Part shown: positions 7,177-13,684 of the stretch, piece after piece
Position numbering within the stretch: the stretch's first letter is position 1
Layout of the letters: every line of letters begins with the position of its first letter
NCBI GenBank assembly: GCA_023392595.1
Contig: JAEVYU010000072.1
Location: 1 to 18,302, forward strand
Direction: 5' to 3'
DNA length: 18,302 bases
Source: Bacillota bacterium
GTDB taxonomy: Bacteria; Bacillota; UBA4882; UBA8346
Translations under genes and position numbers: made by a program
The notes under the pieces: model-generated
Databases searched by the model: none
Told to the model about the DNA's origin: nothing
The model's input: the letters and a program-made list of their open reading frames with translations, nothing else

Positions 7177-7662
7177 TTATTTCTTTGACAAGAGCCAATA
7201 TCCAATTGAAAAAATTACGATTAAAGTTATGGTAATAAAATCTATTGTAAAATCAGTTGGTTTCTGTTTTTCTGGTATATATTTTTTAAATTCCATGGAT
7301 AGCTTTCGATAGCCAAACCCTTCAACAGAAAATTTGTTACCGATATCCGTTATAATTTCAAGTCTGTTATTCGTTTTTAACGTGCCGGGGAAATACTCCC
7401 ATGATACAATTTCATTCCAAGCAATAAACCTATTTTCATTAATATAAATCCCCTTTTCGTCAATACTTAAAAGAATATTTTGGTTTAAAAATTTATTTAT
7501 CCCATAAAAAATTGTTTCTATCATTAAAAAAAGTAACAAAACCCCCAAATAATTTTCCTTAAACACAAGTATTATTAAGCTCAAGAAAGAAAAAGAACCA
7601 AATAAATATAAATACTTCCTCGTTACCCATTCATAGGGGATTTTGATTTTTTGTTTCTCCAT
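7177..7662 (-). CDS. Small membrane protein with PH-like domain
   Basis: A 161-residue protein with two hydrophobic helices (about 17-34 and 39-56), a soluble strand-rich middle (SIDEKGIYINENRFIAWNEI, then SWEYFPGT, LEIITDIG) and a C-terminal hydrophobic helix (about 142-158). The layout and the GIYI..IAWNEI..WEY pattern resemble bacterial PH-like membrane proteins, but this is a loose match from memory and the function is unknown. The ATG at 7662 has a GGAG site six bases upstream. The open frame extends upstream to 7746 but that part has no good start and contains a hairpin. AT content is high. Confidence 0.65.
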   Translation of the reverse strand: MEKQKIKIPYEWVTRKYLYLFGSFSFLSLIILVFKENYLGVLLLFLMIETIFYGINKFLNQNILLSIDEKGIYINENRFIAWNEIVSWEYFPGTLKTNNRLEIITDIGNKFSVEGFGYRKLSMEFKKYIPEKQKPTDFTIDFITITLIVIFSIGYWLLSKK

Positions 7663-7680
7663 GGTTAACTCCGTCACAGT

Positions 7681-7726
7681 ATCCCGGCGATTGATATTAC
7701 GGCTCCGGGATCTTTGGTAGATCCCG
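7681..7726. repeat. Three-part inverted repeat with two alternative pairings
   Basis: CCGGGAT at 7705-7711 can pair with ATCCCGG at 7681-7687, and the overlapping CGGGATC (7706-7712) can pair with GATCCCG at 7720-7726. The two 7-bp stems exclude each other. The segment lies just upstream of the 7662 start, on its transcript. No T-tract follows, so a terminator/antiterminator role is not supported; a translational effect on the next gene is possible. Confidence 0.4.
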
Positions 7727-7742
7727 CTTCCATCATTAGAAT

Positions 7743-8030
7743 TCAAAAGTTAAAATCGATTGAATTTACTTTTTTTAATTTAAGTAAAGCGTTTATTCGA
7801 TCACCAACATCAAATGACAAATAATTATTTCTATCCCATAACCAGCAAACACCGACGTTTAAATATGTACCTTTACTCCACCCACTTGGTTGAAACTCCA
7901 TCATGATTACCCACCAGCCATGATCATCAATCCAGGTCCTTGATTGACCTTTTTGAACTATTCCCAAAGGAGTTAAAAGGGTTTTAGCCGTCTGAATTAA
8001 AATTTTGGAGTGTATTGATTGAGTTGCCAT
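7743..8030 (-). CDS. DUF4304-like protein, probably truncated
   Basis: A 95-residue protein reading KTLLTPLGIVQKGQSRTWID, then DHGWWVIMMEFQPS and KGTYLNVGVCWLW. This matches, as I remember it, the N-terminal half of DUF4304-type proteins (G-F/I-xxKGQSRTW, WxxxxEFQPS, YLNVG), which usually run to about 150-200 residues. Here the frame ends soon after LSFDVGDRINALLKL, and nothing similar follows in another frame, so the C-terminal part seems lost. The ATG at 8030 has an AGGGAAG site close by. Function of the family is unknown. Confidence 0.65.
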   Translation of the reverse strand: MATQSIHSKILIQTAKTLLTPLGIVQKGQSRTWIDDHGWWVIMMEFQPSGWSKGTYLNVGVCWLWDRNNYLSFDVGDRINALLKLKKVNSIDFNF

Positions 8031-8060
8031 TGTCTTCCCTTTTTCACGACACGGTGTCGC

Positions 8061-8969
8061 TTATTTTCGCATGGGATTTCCGATAACTCCGGCATCACAT
8101 CCGGGTTTTCCATCAATAACGGAACCTCTGCTTGTAATCATCTTTTTAAGATTACTCCAGTCCCCCTTCCAAAGCAAGAAAGCGCCCCATACGGTTATCA
8201 CCAAATTAACCCATAATCCAGCCATAGAACTAATACCCACAGTTATCCCCAGCGAATCGCGCATACCGTCATAAACCGCATGATATACCGTTGCAACTGC
8301 CAGACTACGACTTTTCGACCAAAAATACGCAAAAATAACACCATGCATTATAATAGGAACCGCTCCCAAGATGATGAGCGAAAGTACGGATATAACAATC
8401 ATATATGTCTTTTCTGCCCCTGCGATATTCGTTTTTAAAATTGTACCCGCCAAAACCGGCAGATGCCAAATCCACCAAATAACGGCATGTAATATTACAG
8501 ATTTCCGCGCGCTTAAACCACTCGCCAGATGCGGCAATAAATAGCCGCGCCAACCGAATTCCTCTCCAAAGCCGGGAATGAGAGTAACAAATAAAAGTAT
8601 AAAGACCCAAATAATAGTCCGGCAGGGCAAACTTGCAGGTAAATTCTGTGTTTTTAGCGCGAACCCAACCAGTGTTGGGACAACCCAGAGAATTAATACA
8701 AAAGCGATAACTGTAAAATAATGCTTCGCTTTACCCCAGCGCCAACCCGCATAGATGAAGTTATCCCTAAAAACGTACCTCCCGGCGACATAAGTACCGA
8801 TAGTCACCATAATCATCGACGCACTGTTTAAAACATACCGTAATAAAAGATTAGTACCCCAGATGTTGCTTATAATCTGAAAAGGCCACGAAAGAGCAAA
8901 TACAATCAACACGTATAACCCTAAAGAAAATGAAGCTGTTTTATTTCTTTCAACGATAATTTTAGGCAT
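8061..8969 (-). CDS. CPBP-family intramembrane metalloprotease
   Basis: A multi-spanning membrane protein of 302 residues with the CPBP (CAAX protease and bacteriocin-processing, type II Rce1-like) signatures: motif 1 EEFGWRGYLLP (E136, E137, R141), motif 2 WWIWHLP (H169) and motif 3 VYHAVYD (H230). These glutamate and histidine residues form the presumed catalytic centre. About seven or eight hydrophobic helices are visible from residue 14 on. I chose the ATG at 8969 because the first helix follows directly. Its GGAG is 13 bases away, and longer starts at 9011 or 9023 overlap the VanX remnant. Substrate unknown; in Firmicutes such genes are linked to bacteriocin immunity or envelope functions, but no bacteriocin gene is visible here. 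Confidence 0.85.
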   Translation of the reverse strand: MPKIIVERNKTASFSLGLYVLIVFALSWPFQIISNIWGTNLLLRYVLNSASMIMVTIGTYVAGRYVFRDNFIYAGWRWGKAKHYFTVIAFVLILWVVPTLVGFALKTQNLPASLPCRTIIWVFILLFVTLIPGFGEEFGWRGYLLPHLASGLSARKSVILHAVIWWIWHLPVLAGTILKTNIAGAEKTYMIVISVLSLIILGAVPIIMHGVIFAYFWSKSRSLAVATVYHAVYDGMRDSLGITVGISSMAGLWVNLVITVWGAFLLWKGDWSNLKKMITSRGSVIDGKPGCDAGVIGNPMRK

Positions 8970-8991
8970 CGCAATAACACCGCTCCAAGCT

Positions 8992-9159
8992 TTAATAATC
9001 TGTAGTAACATTGGGCTCGTCAATTGGACTATAGATTGCGCAATTGTTTTTTAAACAATATGCCCAATATTTATCCCCGTAGGACCAATGCCACCACTCT
9101 GTGAAATAGTTAACCAAGCCCACCCTTTCCAAGGCGTTTTTCCATTCATTATCTCCCAT
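8992..9159 (-). pseudogene. C-terminal remnant of a VanX-type D-Ala-D-Ala dipeptidase (M15)
   Basis: On the minus strand a 55-codon open frame reads WKNALERVGLVNY, then FTEWWHWSYGDKYWAY and AIYSPIDEP. EWWHWSYGD-YWAY is the hallmark of the M15D D-alanyl-D-alanine dipeptidase C terminus, holding the catalytic glutamate and the last zinc-ligand histidine. Full proteins have about 190-240 residues; an in-frame TGA lies four codons before the ATG-like codon at 9159, and the N-terminal zinc ligands (HxxxxxxxD) are absent. I see no other recognisable part in 9160-9313. The fragment ends 22 bases before the CPBP start. Confidence 0.75.
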
Positions 9160-9313
9160 GGCAAACCCTCAACTTTAAAATCACATCCGGATTGAAAGTA
9201 TGATCAACCAATGAATGTCAGTATTGAATTTCTTCGCCATCATATTCTCACGAACCAATGCCTCAGCCTAAATCGCTGCGGAATAAAATGATTACCATCA
9301 GCCTTTTTATCAA

Positions 9314-9490
9314 CTATTCCCATGAATTTCGTTCCTCTTGTATATATTTATCAACATCCGTACCTTTCCACAGCTCTTTGCCCAAACCTCGCAAAGCTTT
9401 TGCAAAATCCTGCGGTTTTTCCGTCATAATGATTTGTTTCGCCTTTTCATCGTAAAACCAAATAATGTCCCCTTCTATCTCAAGCCTCAT
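9314..9490 (-). CDS. 58-residue protein resembling the tail of an AbrB/VapB-type antitoxin
   Basis: A short gene reading MRLEIEGDIIWFYDEKAKQ, a middle KPQDFAKALRGLGKELWK, and the ending GTDVDKYIQEERNSWE. The LWKGxDVDxYIxxERxxW ending is the kind of partner-binding tail seen in small AbrB/VapB antitoxins (from memory), while the N terminus is too short for a full AbrB domain. The ATG at 9490 starts one base after the TAA of the aspartic protease gene (TAAAATG), so translation is coupled. As last gene of a three-gene operon it is likely to act with its neighbours. DNA binding is not shown. Confidence 0.65.
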   Translation of the reverse strand: MRLEIEGDIIWFYDEKAKQIIMTEKPQDFAKALRGLGKELWKGTDVDKYIQEERNSWE

Positions 9491-9491
9491 T

Positions 9492-9878
9492 TTATTGTTC
9501 CACCGTCATCATCATATTCTTTAAATCAATCACCGAATGAGCCTTTTGAAGTAAATCCAAGCCTAAAAGCCCATTAATCTTCCCCTTCGGATCAACGACT
9601 CCAAAATCCACTTTGACTTGTTTTAGTAAAACCTTATCAATAATGATTTCATCAATTTTCTTTGTAAAAAAGTTATGAATGCTTCCCCCAACTCCATAAT
9701 AAGAGCCAATATTGTCATCTAATTCTGCATTGATTTTGATATCCTCTACTACATCAGGCGAAATAATTGTTTCCGAGGCGCCTGTATCAACTACTATATT
9801 TTCAATGACTTTCTCTTTCCCTTTATAAACAATCTTTAACGATAGGAAAAGCAATCCATTGCGATATAGCAATTCCAT
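9492..9878 (-). CDS. Retropepsin-like aspartic protease
   Basis: A 128-residue single-domain protein with the retropepsin hallmarks in order: IVVDTGASETIIS (catalytic D31, DTGA), a glycine-rich flap YYGVGGS, and the hydrophobic-hydrophobic-glycine element INGLLGLDLLQ before the final strands. One copy of DTG means the active enzyme would be a homodimer, as in retroviral proteases. No signal peptide or membrane helix is seen, so it is cytoplasmic. The ATG at 9878 overlaps the stop of the upstream gene (TAATG). Target unknown; candidate targets are its two tiny neighbours. Confidence 0.88.
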   Translation of the reverse strand: MELLYRNGLLFLSLKIVYKGKEKVIENIVVDTGASETIISPDVVEDIKINAELDDNIGSYYGVGGSIHNFFTKKIDEIIIDKVLLKQVKVDFGVVDPKGKINGLLGLDLLQKAHSVIDLKNMMMTVEQ

Positions 9879-10123
9879 TACACTGCACCTCTAGACCCAA
9901 AAATATCTTTGATTTCAACTTCAATTTTTTCTTTTCCCGTATGATAGACTAAGATTTCATCCCTAGACCTTACCAATTCGCGGGTTGCTTCTACCTCATC
10001 ATCAAAGGTTTTAATCACTGCCATATCGTCAATATGTCGAATATTCCCATCCATATGGGATTCTAGAATTTGGATTTTTACAAATTGATTCGGAAAACTC
10101 TTTCTTACTTCCTCCCAAGTCAT
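9878..10123 (-). CDS. Small conserved protein paired with the retropepsin-like protease
   Basis: An 81-residue protein. It opens MTWEEVRKSFPNQFVKIQIL, continues DDMAVIKTFDDEVEATREL and ILVYHTGKEKIEVEI, and ends near DIFG. From memory, small proteins with the W-EE-R-PNQ-V opening, a central D-AVI-TF-D patch and a VYHT strand occur next to retropepsin-like genes in cyanobacteria and Firmicutes, but I know of no assigned function. The ATG at 10123 is preceded by GAGGTGG eight bases upstream; GTG codons before it belong to that site. It is the first gene of the three-gene module. Confidence 0.75.
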   Translation of the reverse strand: MTWEEVRKSFPNQFVKIQILESHMDGNIRHIDDMAVIKTFDDEVEATRELVRSRDEILVYHTGKEKIEVEIKDIFGSRGAV

Positions 10124-10153
10124 TTTAACCACCACCTCAAGATTCTTAGCTAA

Positions 10154-10162
10154 ATTATACCA
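10154..10162 (-). promoter_or_regulatory. Extended -10 promoter of the retropepsin module
   Basis: The minus strand reads TGGTATAAT here: a perfect TATAAT with the TGn extension, 31 bases before the first start codon. No good -35 hexamer stands 16-18 bases upstream, which fits an extended -10 promoter. The leader would be about 24 bases and would contain only the ribosome binding site. Confidence 0.6.
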
Positions 10163-10241
10163 TACAAAATCGACGATGCCCTAATTTTTACCAATATCCC
10201 TATTGCTTTTCAAAACTTAAAAATGGCTGCTTTATGAAAAA

Positions 10242-10338
10242 TTCCAATTCACTCATGGTCTCTTTTGGGGGCCATCTTGATTTCACCTCCTTTCAAAAAG
10301 GCAATAAAAAAGAGTGTCTGAGAAACAGTCGCTCTTTT
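10242..10338 (-). pseudogene. Internally deleted copy of the small helical-protein gene, with its hairpin leader
   Basis: This segment matches the 13274-13624 gene in two blocks. TTTCACCTCCTTTCAAAAA plus a GGCAA-AAAAAAGAG block (hairpin leader and ribosome binding site) and GGCCATCTTG (start) match 13619-13664. ACTCATGGTCTCTT matches the middle of that gene at 13410-13423. About 190 bases between the blocks are missing, and the rest of the gene is gone. What remains is a start codon at 10275 and eight codons (MAPKRDHE, stop at 10249). The hairpin (10308-10338) is a member of the repeated terminator family, with a 13-position stem and one mismatch. In the rest of 10124-10566 I see only the -10 site at 10154-10162 and the ribosome binding site at about 10555. 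Confidence 0.78.
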
Positions 10339-10566
10339 GAGGGAATCGGTTATTGATTTAAAAATAAGCTTCAGTTTTCCTTTTTAAGCCCTCTCCGTTT
10401 CCGCGAAAAAGAAAAGCTTGAAGATTAGCGATAAATTATTTTCCAAATAGATAAAATTTAAAAATTATCCTCAGCTTTTCTCCCAAAAGAAGGAAACAAA
10501 CCAAAAATAAAGAATTCCCATTAAAACATAATAAATTTCCATTTTTTAAAATCAGGAGGACAACCA

Positions 10567-11298
10567 ATGAGAAAACTAATAAAATACTTATGCCCAATTT
10601 CAATTGGCGTTATTCTTTTATCCGCAATAAGCTATGGAATAGGTTCTCCAATGTCTTTAAACAAGGCATATCGTGATTTGAATAAAGACAAAGGAAAGGA
10701 TTGCTATATTATCGGCAAGTTCGCCATGACCCACCAACTCAATCCGGATGCCGCCCTGACCGATATTGCAACGAAGGCTAGGGACATCAATGGCGAGTCT
10801 TCTTTTGAGATCAAAATTGAACTGGTCAATACCGATACGAACAAAACCTATCCGATTCATTTGAAGCCCGTGACCGGCTCAGCCTCAATATATTACCGAA
10901 GCGAAAAAAAACTAACCGGGAACGGCAACGATCCTTATTGGATTTTAAAAGTCCCCTCCGGAACTTATCAAATCAGGAACTTCATATGCAGTCTTATCTT
11001 AAGAATGTCGGGATATCATGATTTTAGGGCGGCGGTCCTTGAAGTTCCCGTTGCCAAGGTGGCCAAAAAATCCGTTCGTTTTACCGCACAGCCAAAACAA
11101 CTCATTTATATCGGTGATTATGATACAACATTTAAAACCCATATCTGTTTGGCCGGTGAAACAATTTATACATTTCCGGACTTAAAAATCGACCTGAGCG
11201 ATAACTTTGAATCCTTCAAGTCTACCTTTATCCATGGCGCCAACGATACGTTAAAAGAAAAGCTGAATGATTATCAATTGATTTCAGCTTTTAATTGA
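10567..11298 (+). CDS. Exported protein of unknown function
   Basis: A 243-residue protein with a Sec signal peptide: basic MRKLIK, a hydrophobic run to about residue 22, and a likely cut near SYGIGS. There is no lipobox cysteine, so it should be secreted or lie at the cell surface. The mature part is strand-rich: SFEIKIELVNTDTNKTYPIH, a PSGTYQIRNF segment typical of beta-sandwich domains, and a later KQLIYIGDYDTTF. I do not recognise the family. An AGGAGG site lies six bases before the ATG. The next gene, also exported, begins 51 bases after its stop and probably shares the transcript, which ends at the terminator at 12104-12135. Confidence 0.75.
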   Translation: MRKLIKYLCPISIGVILLSAISYGIGSPMSLNKAYRDLNKDKGKDCYIIGKFAMTHQLNPDAALTDIATKARDINGESSFEIKIELVNTDTNKTYPIHLKPVTGSASIYYRSEKKLTGNGNDPYWILKVPSGTYQIRNFICSLILRMSGYHDFRAAVLEVPVAKVAKKSVRFTAQPKQLIYIGDYDTTFKTHICLAGETIYTFPDLKIDLSDNFESFKSTFIHGANDTLKEKLNDYQLISAFN

Positions 11299-11349
11299 GA
11301 TGCAGCCCTGATTGATAAATTCTTAGTAAGAAAAAAAAAGGAACCCATC

Positions 11350-12015
11350 ATGCCTAAGATTTATACTTCTGTCATTTCCGTTTCATTATGCCTGGTTTTC
11401 ACGATGTCACTGATTTCCGGACCTCCACTTTGTTTTGCGGAAGAACTTGCAGGCGGCCAGATATCCAACGGTTCTACGAGTTCAGCCAAAGTGGATTCAA
11501 ACGATATTGTGGTGGATTTTTCGAAGGGAACCGCAGGGTTTCAAGTCAATAATATTTGGAAAATCCAAGACAATGAGCTTCAATTGGTCCCCAATGAAAC
11601 GACCCCATCCCGTTTTTATTGGAATTTATTCCCCCGGCATTATGTAACCGATTACCAAATATCGGTCAATGTTCGCTGGATCAATGGCTCGCTATACTCC
11701 GCATATGGATTGTTTTTTGGGGAGCGTAGCGGTGATTTCTATGCATTTTTGATCACGCTGAATAACCGGGTATTGTTATTAAAAAGTGTCAACGGTCGGT
11801 GGAAAAGGATAAAGACCGCCAAAAACAATGCCACCGGCGGAACCTATGACAATCTCAAGGTTATCTGCCGGGGCCCTTTGGTTCAATGCTTTGTCAATGA
11901 CACAAAGATGTTTGAAACCAAAGATAAATTGCTGATCGATGGCTGTTCCATCGGGGTTTGTTCTGATGGAAATGTTCAATCCGGTTTCAGCGAATTCTGG
12001 CTAAAAAATTTTTAG
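11350..12015 (+). CDS. Secreted concanavalin/LamG-like beta-sandwich protein
   Basis: A 221-residue protein with a signal peptide ending near PPLCFAEE. After a serine-rich linker (about 35-50) comes one jelly-roll domain. Its strands read GFQVNNIWKIQDNELQLVP, DYQISVNVRWINGS, YGLFFGE, FYAFLITLNNRVLLLKS and, near the end, QSGFSEFWLKNF. This pattern is that of the concanavalin-like family related to DUF1080 and LamG domains, which bind or cut glycans; no catalytic residues can be identified, so binding is more likely. AAAGGAA lies seven bases before the ATG. It follows the other exported protein, and both may act at the cell surface together. Confidence 0.78.
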   Translation: MPKIYTSVISVSLCLVFTMSLISGPPLCFAEELAGGQISNGSTSSAKVDSNDIVVDFSKGTAGFQVNNIWKIQDNELQLVPNETTPSRFYWNLFPRHYVTDYQISVNVRWINGSLYSAYGLFFGERSGDFYAFLITLNNRVLLLKSVNGRWKRIKTAKNNATGGTYDNLKVICRGPLVQCFVNDTKMFETKDKLLIDGCSIGVCSDGNVQSGFSEFWLKNF

Positions 12016-12103
12016 TCACTGGAAAACAATAACCAACTCCAAATGAGAACTTTGTTGCTCGATAGGTCCACCCTGGTTTTTGCTTCTTTCAAAGGTCAAT
12101 AAA

Positions 12104-12135
12104 AAAAGAGCGTCCGAAAAAAAGGGCGCTCTTTT
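12104..12135. terminator. Bidirectional terminator (hairpin family copy 3)
   Basis: AAAAGAGCG (12104-12112) and CGCTCTTTT (12127-12135) pair, extended by three more pairs, around an eight-base loop. T-runs on both strands allow it to stop the exported-protein operon on plus and the decayed GNAT gene on minus. The upstream flank CTTTCAAAGGTCAA resembles those of copies 2 and 4. Confidence 0.85.
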
Positions 12136-12144
12136 CATAATGAA

Positions 12145-12482
12145 CTATAAATTTTGCCTGGAGGCTTCCCCAAAGTGCCCAGGCGCGAAGCTTTTACTAT
12201 CAATAACTATTTCTTCTTTGTTGAAATACAAATAAGCCCCATTACAATACCTTTTTGCCCGATTCATCAAATACTCAACTCTACTACTTTCCTAAACATG
12301 GTTTTTCCGTATCCTTTTCTTCTTACACCCCTGTAAATAAAAAAATGACAAATACAATGGTTTCCTTGAATGATCAACGAGAGCGTATCCAATGGTTTTT
12401 GAATCATTTTCAAATTTTTTGGCGAATCAACCCTGTTTTCATATGCGAAACAGATTGTATGAACTTTCATAATATTATTCAC
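12145..12482 (-). pseudogene. Decayed GNAT N-acetyltransferase
   Basis: Recognisable GNAT pieces lie in three frames. IGYALVDHSRKPLYLSFFYL covers the strands before motif A. RRKGYGKTMFRKVVE is motif A with its KGYG turn. YLMNRAKRYCNGAYLYFNKE leads into an ending EASRQNL at a TAG at 12145-12147. The frame changes once around 12321-12330 and again near 12280, where GAGTTGAGTATTTG looks like a five-base duplication within GAGTATTTG. The N-terminal part is not clear. At least two frameshifts mean this gene is dead. Confidence 0.72.
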
Positions 12483-12529
12483 ATATATTCAATCATTCCT
12501 GCAGATATCGCTTTATAAAAAGTCCGCTC

Positions 12530-12558
12530 TTGTTCTATCGATAGAGGCCTGTTATAAT
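12530..12558 (+). promoter_or_regulatory. Promoter with palindromic operator candidate for the toxin-antitoxin pair
   Basis: TTGTTC (12530-12535) and TATAAT (12553-12558) are separated by exactly 17 bases. Within the spacer TCTATCGATAGA (12534-12545) is a perfect 12-bp palindrome, well placed for an autorepressing antitoxin or toxin-antitoxin complex. Transcription would begin near 12565. This rules out the upstream in-frame ATG at 12557, which lies inside the -10 box. Confidence 0.75.
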
Positions 12559-12610
12559 GAGCTCAAGGAATCGATTTACAAAATTTCAAAAAGGCCGGGT
12601 GGTGTTCATC

Positions 12611-12832
12611 ATGAAACCCGATGAAATTGTCAAAGAAATTGATAAATTGGACTTAACGGAACAATTAACATTAGTCCAAAATATTTGGGATGGAATTGCC
12701 CGAAATAACGCCATACTCCCCCTGCCGGAATGGCAAAAAACGGAACTCCATAAACGTTATAGCGAATATAAAAAGGGGAATTTACAACTTCATCATTGGG
12801 AAAGTGTTCATCGTGAGTTGAGGGAAAAATAA
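12611..12832 (+). CDS. Antitoxin, addiction-module component family (TIGR02574-like)
   Basis: A 73-residue acidic-basic helical protein. It has the family pattern: an N-terminal EIVKEIDKLDLTEQLTLVQN-type helix pair with IWDGIA, then LPLPEWQKTELHKRYSEYK, and a C-terminal HHWESVHRELREK tail that normally wraps the toxin. The family neutralises RelE/ParE-type toxins. The start at 12611 matches the family; the longer frame would begin within the promoter. The binding site (GGTGG) is weak. The toxin gene starts two bases after the stop, so the two are coupled. Confidence 0.85.
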   Translation: MKPDEIVKEIDKLDLTEQLTLVQNIWDGIARNNAILPLPEWQKTELHKRYSEYKKGNLQLHHWESVHRELREK

Positions 12833-12834
12833 AA

Positions 12835-13131
12835 ATGCATCTTCTTTATACTGACAAATCTAAAGACGATGTAAAATTAGCCTCTCAATGGTATGAAAAA
12901 CAGCAAAAAGGCCTCGGTCTCGAATTTCTCAAATGTGTAGAGTCTTCTTTGAATACCATACTCAACTTTCCGGAAATGTACGAAGTTTGCTATTCTAATT
13001 TCAGACGGTGCGTTATTTCAAGATTTCCCTTCTCAATATTCTATACCATTGAGGATTACCAGATCATCATTCATGCTGTTTTTGATAACCGGCAGGATCC
13101 GAAAAAACGTCCTACTGATCAGTGTCTCTAA
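12835..13131 (+). CDS. ParE/RelE-superfamily toxin
   Basis: A 98-residue protein with the ParE-like plan: an N-terminal strand and helix (DDVKLASQWYEKQQKGLGLE), a second helix FLKCVESSLNTILNFPEMYE, the strand pair RRCVISRFPFSIFYTIED, and YQIIIHAVFDNRQDP, matching the family's I-I-AV-H-R--P end, with Asn where many have His. Such toxins inhibit DNA gyrase or cut mRNA; which one cannot be told. GAGGG in the end of the antitoxin gene serves as its binding site. With the preceding antitoxin it forms a complete type II module. Confidence 0.88.
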   Translation: MHLLYTDKSKDDVKLASQWYEKQQKGLGLEFLKCVESSLNTILNFPEMYEVCYSNFRRCVISRFPFSIFYTIEDYQIIIHAVFDNRQDPKKRPTDQCL

Positions 13132-13204
13132 AAATTTTTTACGCCCATAATCCCCTTCATTTTCAACTTTATATTTAGTATTCAAACATAATCTTTATAA
13201 ACCC

Positions 13205-13236
13205 GGCCGTCTCCCGCCTTTCCGCAGCAGACGGCC
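13205..13236. terminator. Hairpin terminator between toxin and helical-protein genes
   Basis: GGCCGTC (13205-13211) and GACGGCC (13230-13236) form a 7-bp GC-rich stem around an 18-base loop. A moderately T-rich stretch follows on both strands, so it could stop the minus gene ending at 13274 and also the plus toxin transcript. No other gene is visible between 13132 and 13273. Confidence 0.6.
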
Positions 13237-13273
13237 ATTTTGCTTTCCCCCCTTCTTTTTCTCTTGAACCTTT

Positions 13274-13624
13274 TTAGGCTTTCTGGTTGCTTTGGACAAC
13301 AACTTTTTTGGCAGCATACTCGCCCTTCCTGAACCCAAACTCGGGCCAGGTTTCCTCAGCCAGCTCCATGCGGACGATTTTCTTGGCATCGCTGCACAGG
13401 CTCTCCAATTTACTCATGGTCTCTTCTGTTTGGGATGTAGCCTCCTGGCTACGAGCTTTCAGGGCGTTGCGTTTATCATCCAGCTCGATTGCCCGCTCAT
13501 AGAGCTGGTTCATTTGGTCAAGGACTTCCTTGGTAATTCCGCGGCTGGTGAGATCAGGAGCGTGGGCAGTCAACCCAGCCACCATATTTTCGGCTGTCAT
13601 CAGCCGTTCGGCAAATGTGGCCAT
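13274..13624 (-). CDS. Small helical (coiled-coil) protein of unknown function
   Basis: A 116-residue, mainly helical protein: an opening MATFAERLMTAENMVAGL, a long heptad-like region LDQMNQLYERAIELDDKRNA running to about residue 80 (ETMSKLESLCSDAKKIVRM), and an ending EETWPEFGFRKGEYAAKK. I do not recognise a named family. The start is certain: ATG at 13624 with a strong AGGAGGTGAAA site. Its leader contains a terminator-type hairpin (13658-13684) about 30 bases before the start. A deleted second copy of gene and leader lies at 10242-10338, so the unit has been duplicated in this region. A serine/threonine-rich break (SQEATSQTEET) lies mid-helix. Confidence 0.75.
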   Translation of the reverse strand: MATFAERLMTAENMVAGLTAHAPDLTSRGITKEVLDQMNQLYERAIELDDKRNALKARSQEATSQTEETMSKLESLCSDAKKIVRMELAEETWPEFGFRKGEYAAKKVVVQSNQKA

Positions 13625-13657
13625 CTTGTTTCACCTCCTTTCAAAAAAGGCAACAAA

Positions 13658-13684
13658 AAAGAGCGAAGGTTATTTTCGCTCTTT
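13658..13684 (-). terminator. Leader hairpin (hairpin family copy 4)
   Basis: AAAGAGCGAA (13658-13667) and TTCGCTCTTT (13675-13684) form a perfect 10-bp stem with a seven-base loop, followed on the minus strand by TTTTTT. It stands between the repeat array and the ribosome binding site of the helical-protein gene. It may end transcripts arriving from the uvrC operon and the array, or act as an attenuator of the downstream gene. Confidence 0.75.

Noticed and set aside
8997..9023. Longer N terminus of the CPBP protease
   Set aside because: Start codons at 9011 and 9023 lack binding sites and lie within the VanX remnant; the membrane domain begins just after the 8969 start.
12557..12832. Longer antitoxin starting at 12557
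   Set aside because: That ATG lies inside the TATAAT box and would not be transcribed; the family starts at 12611.
13195..13389. Very basic 64-codon minus-strand frame
   Set aside because: It lies mostly in another frame of the well-supported helical-protein gene and runs over its terminator.
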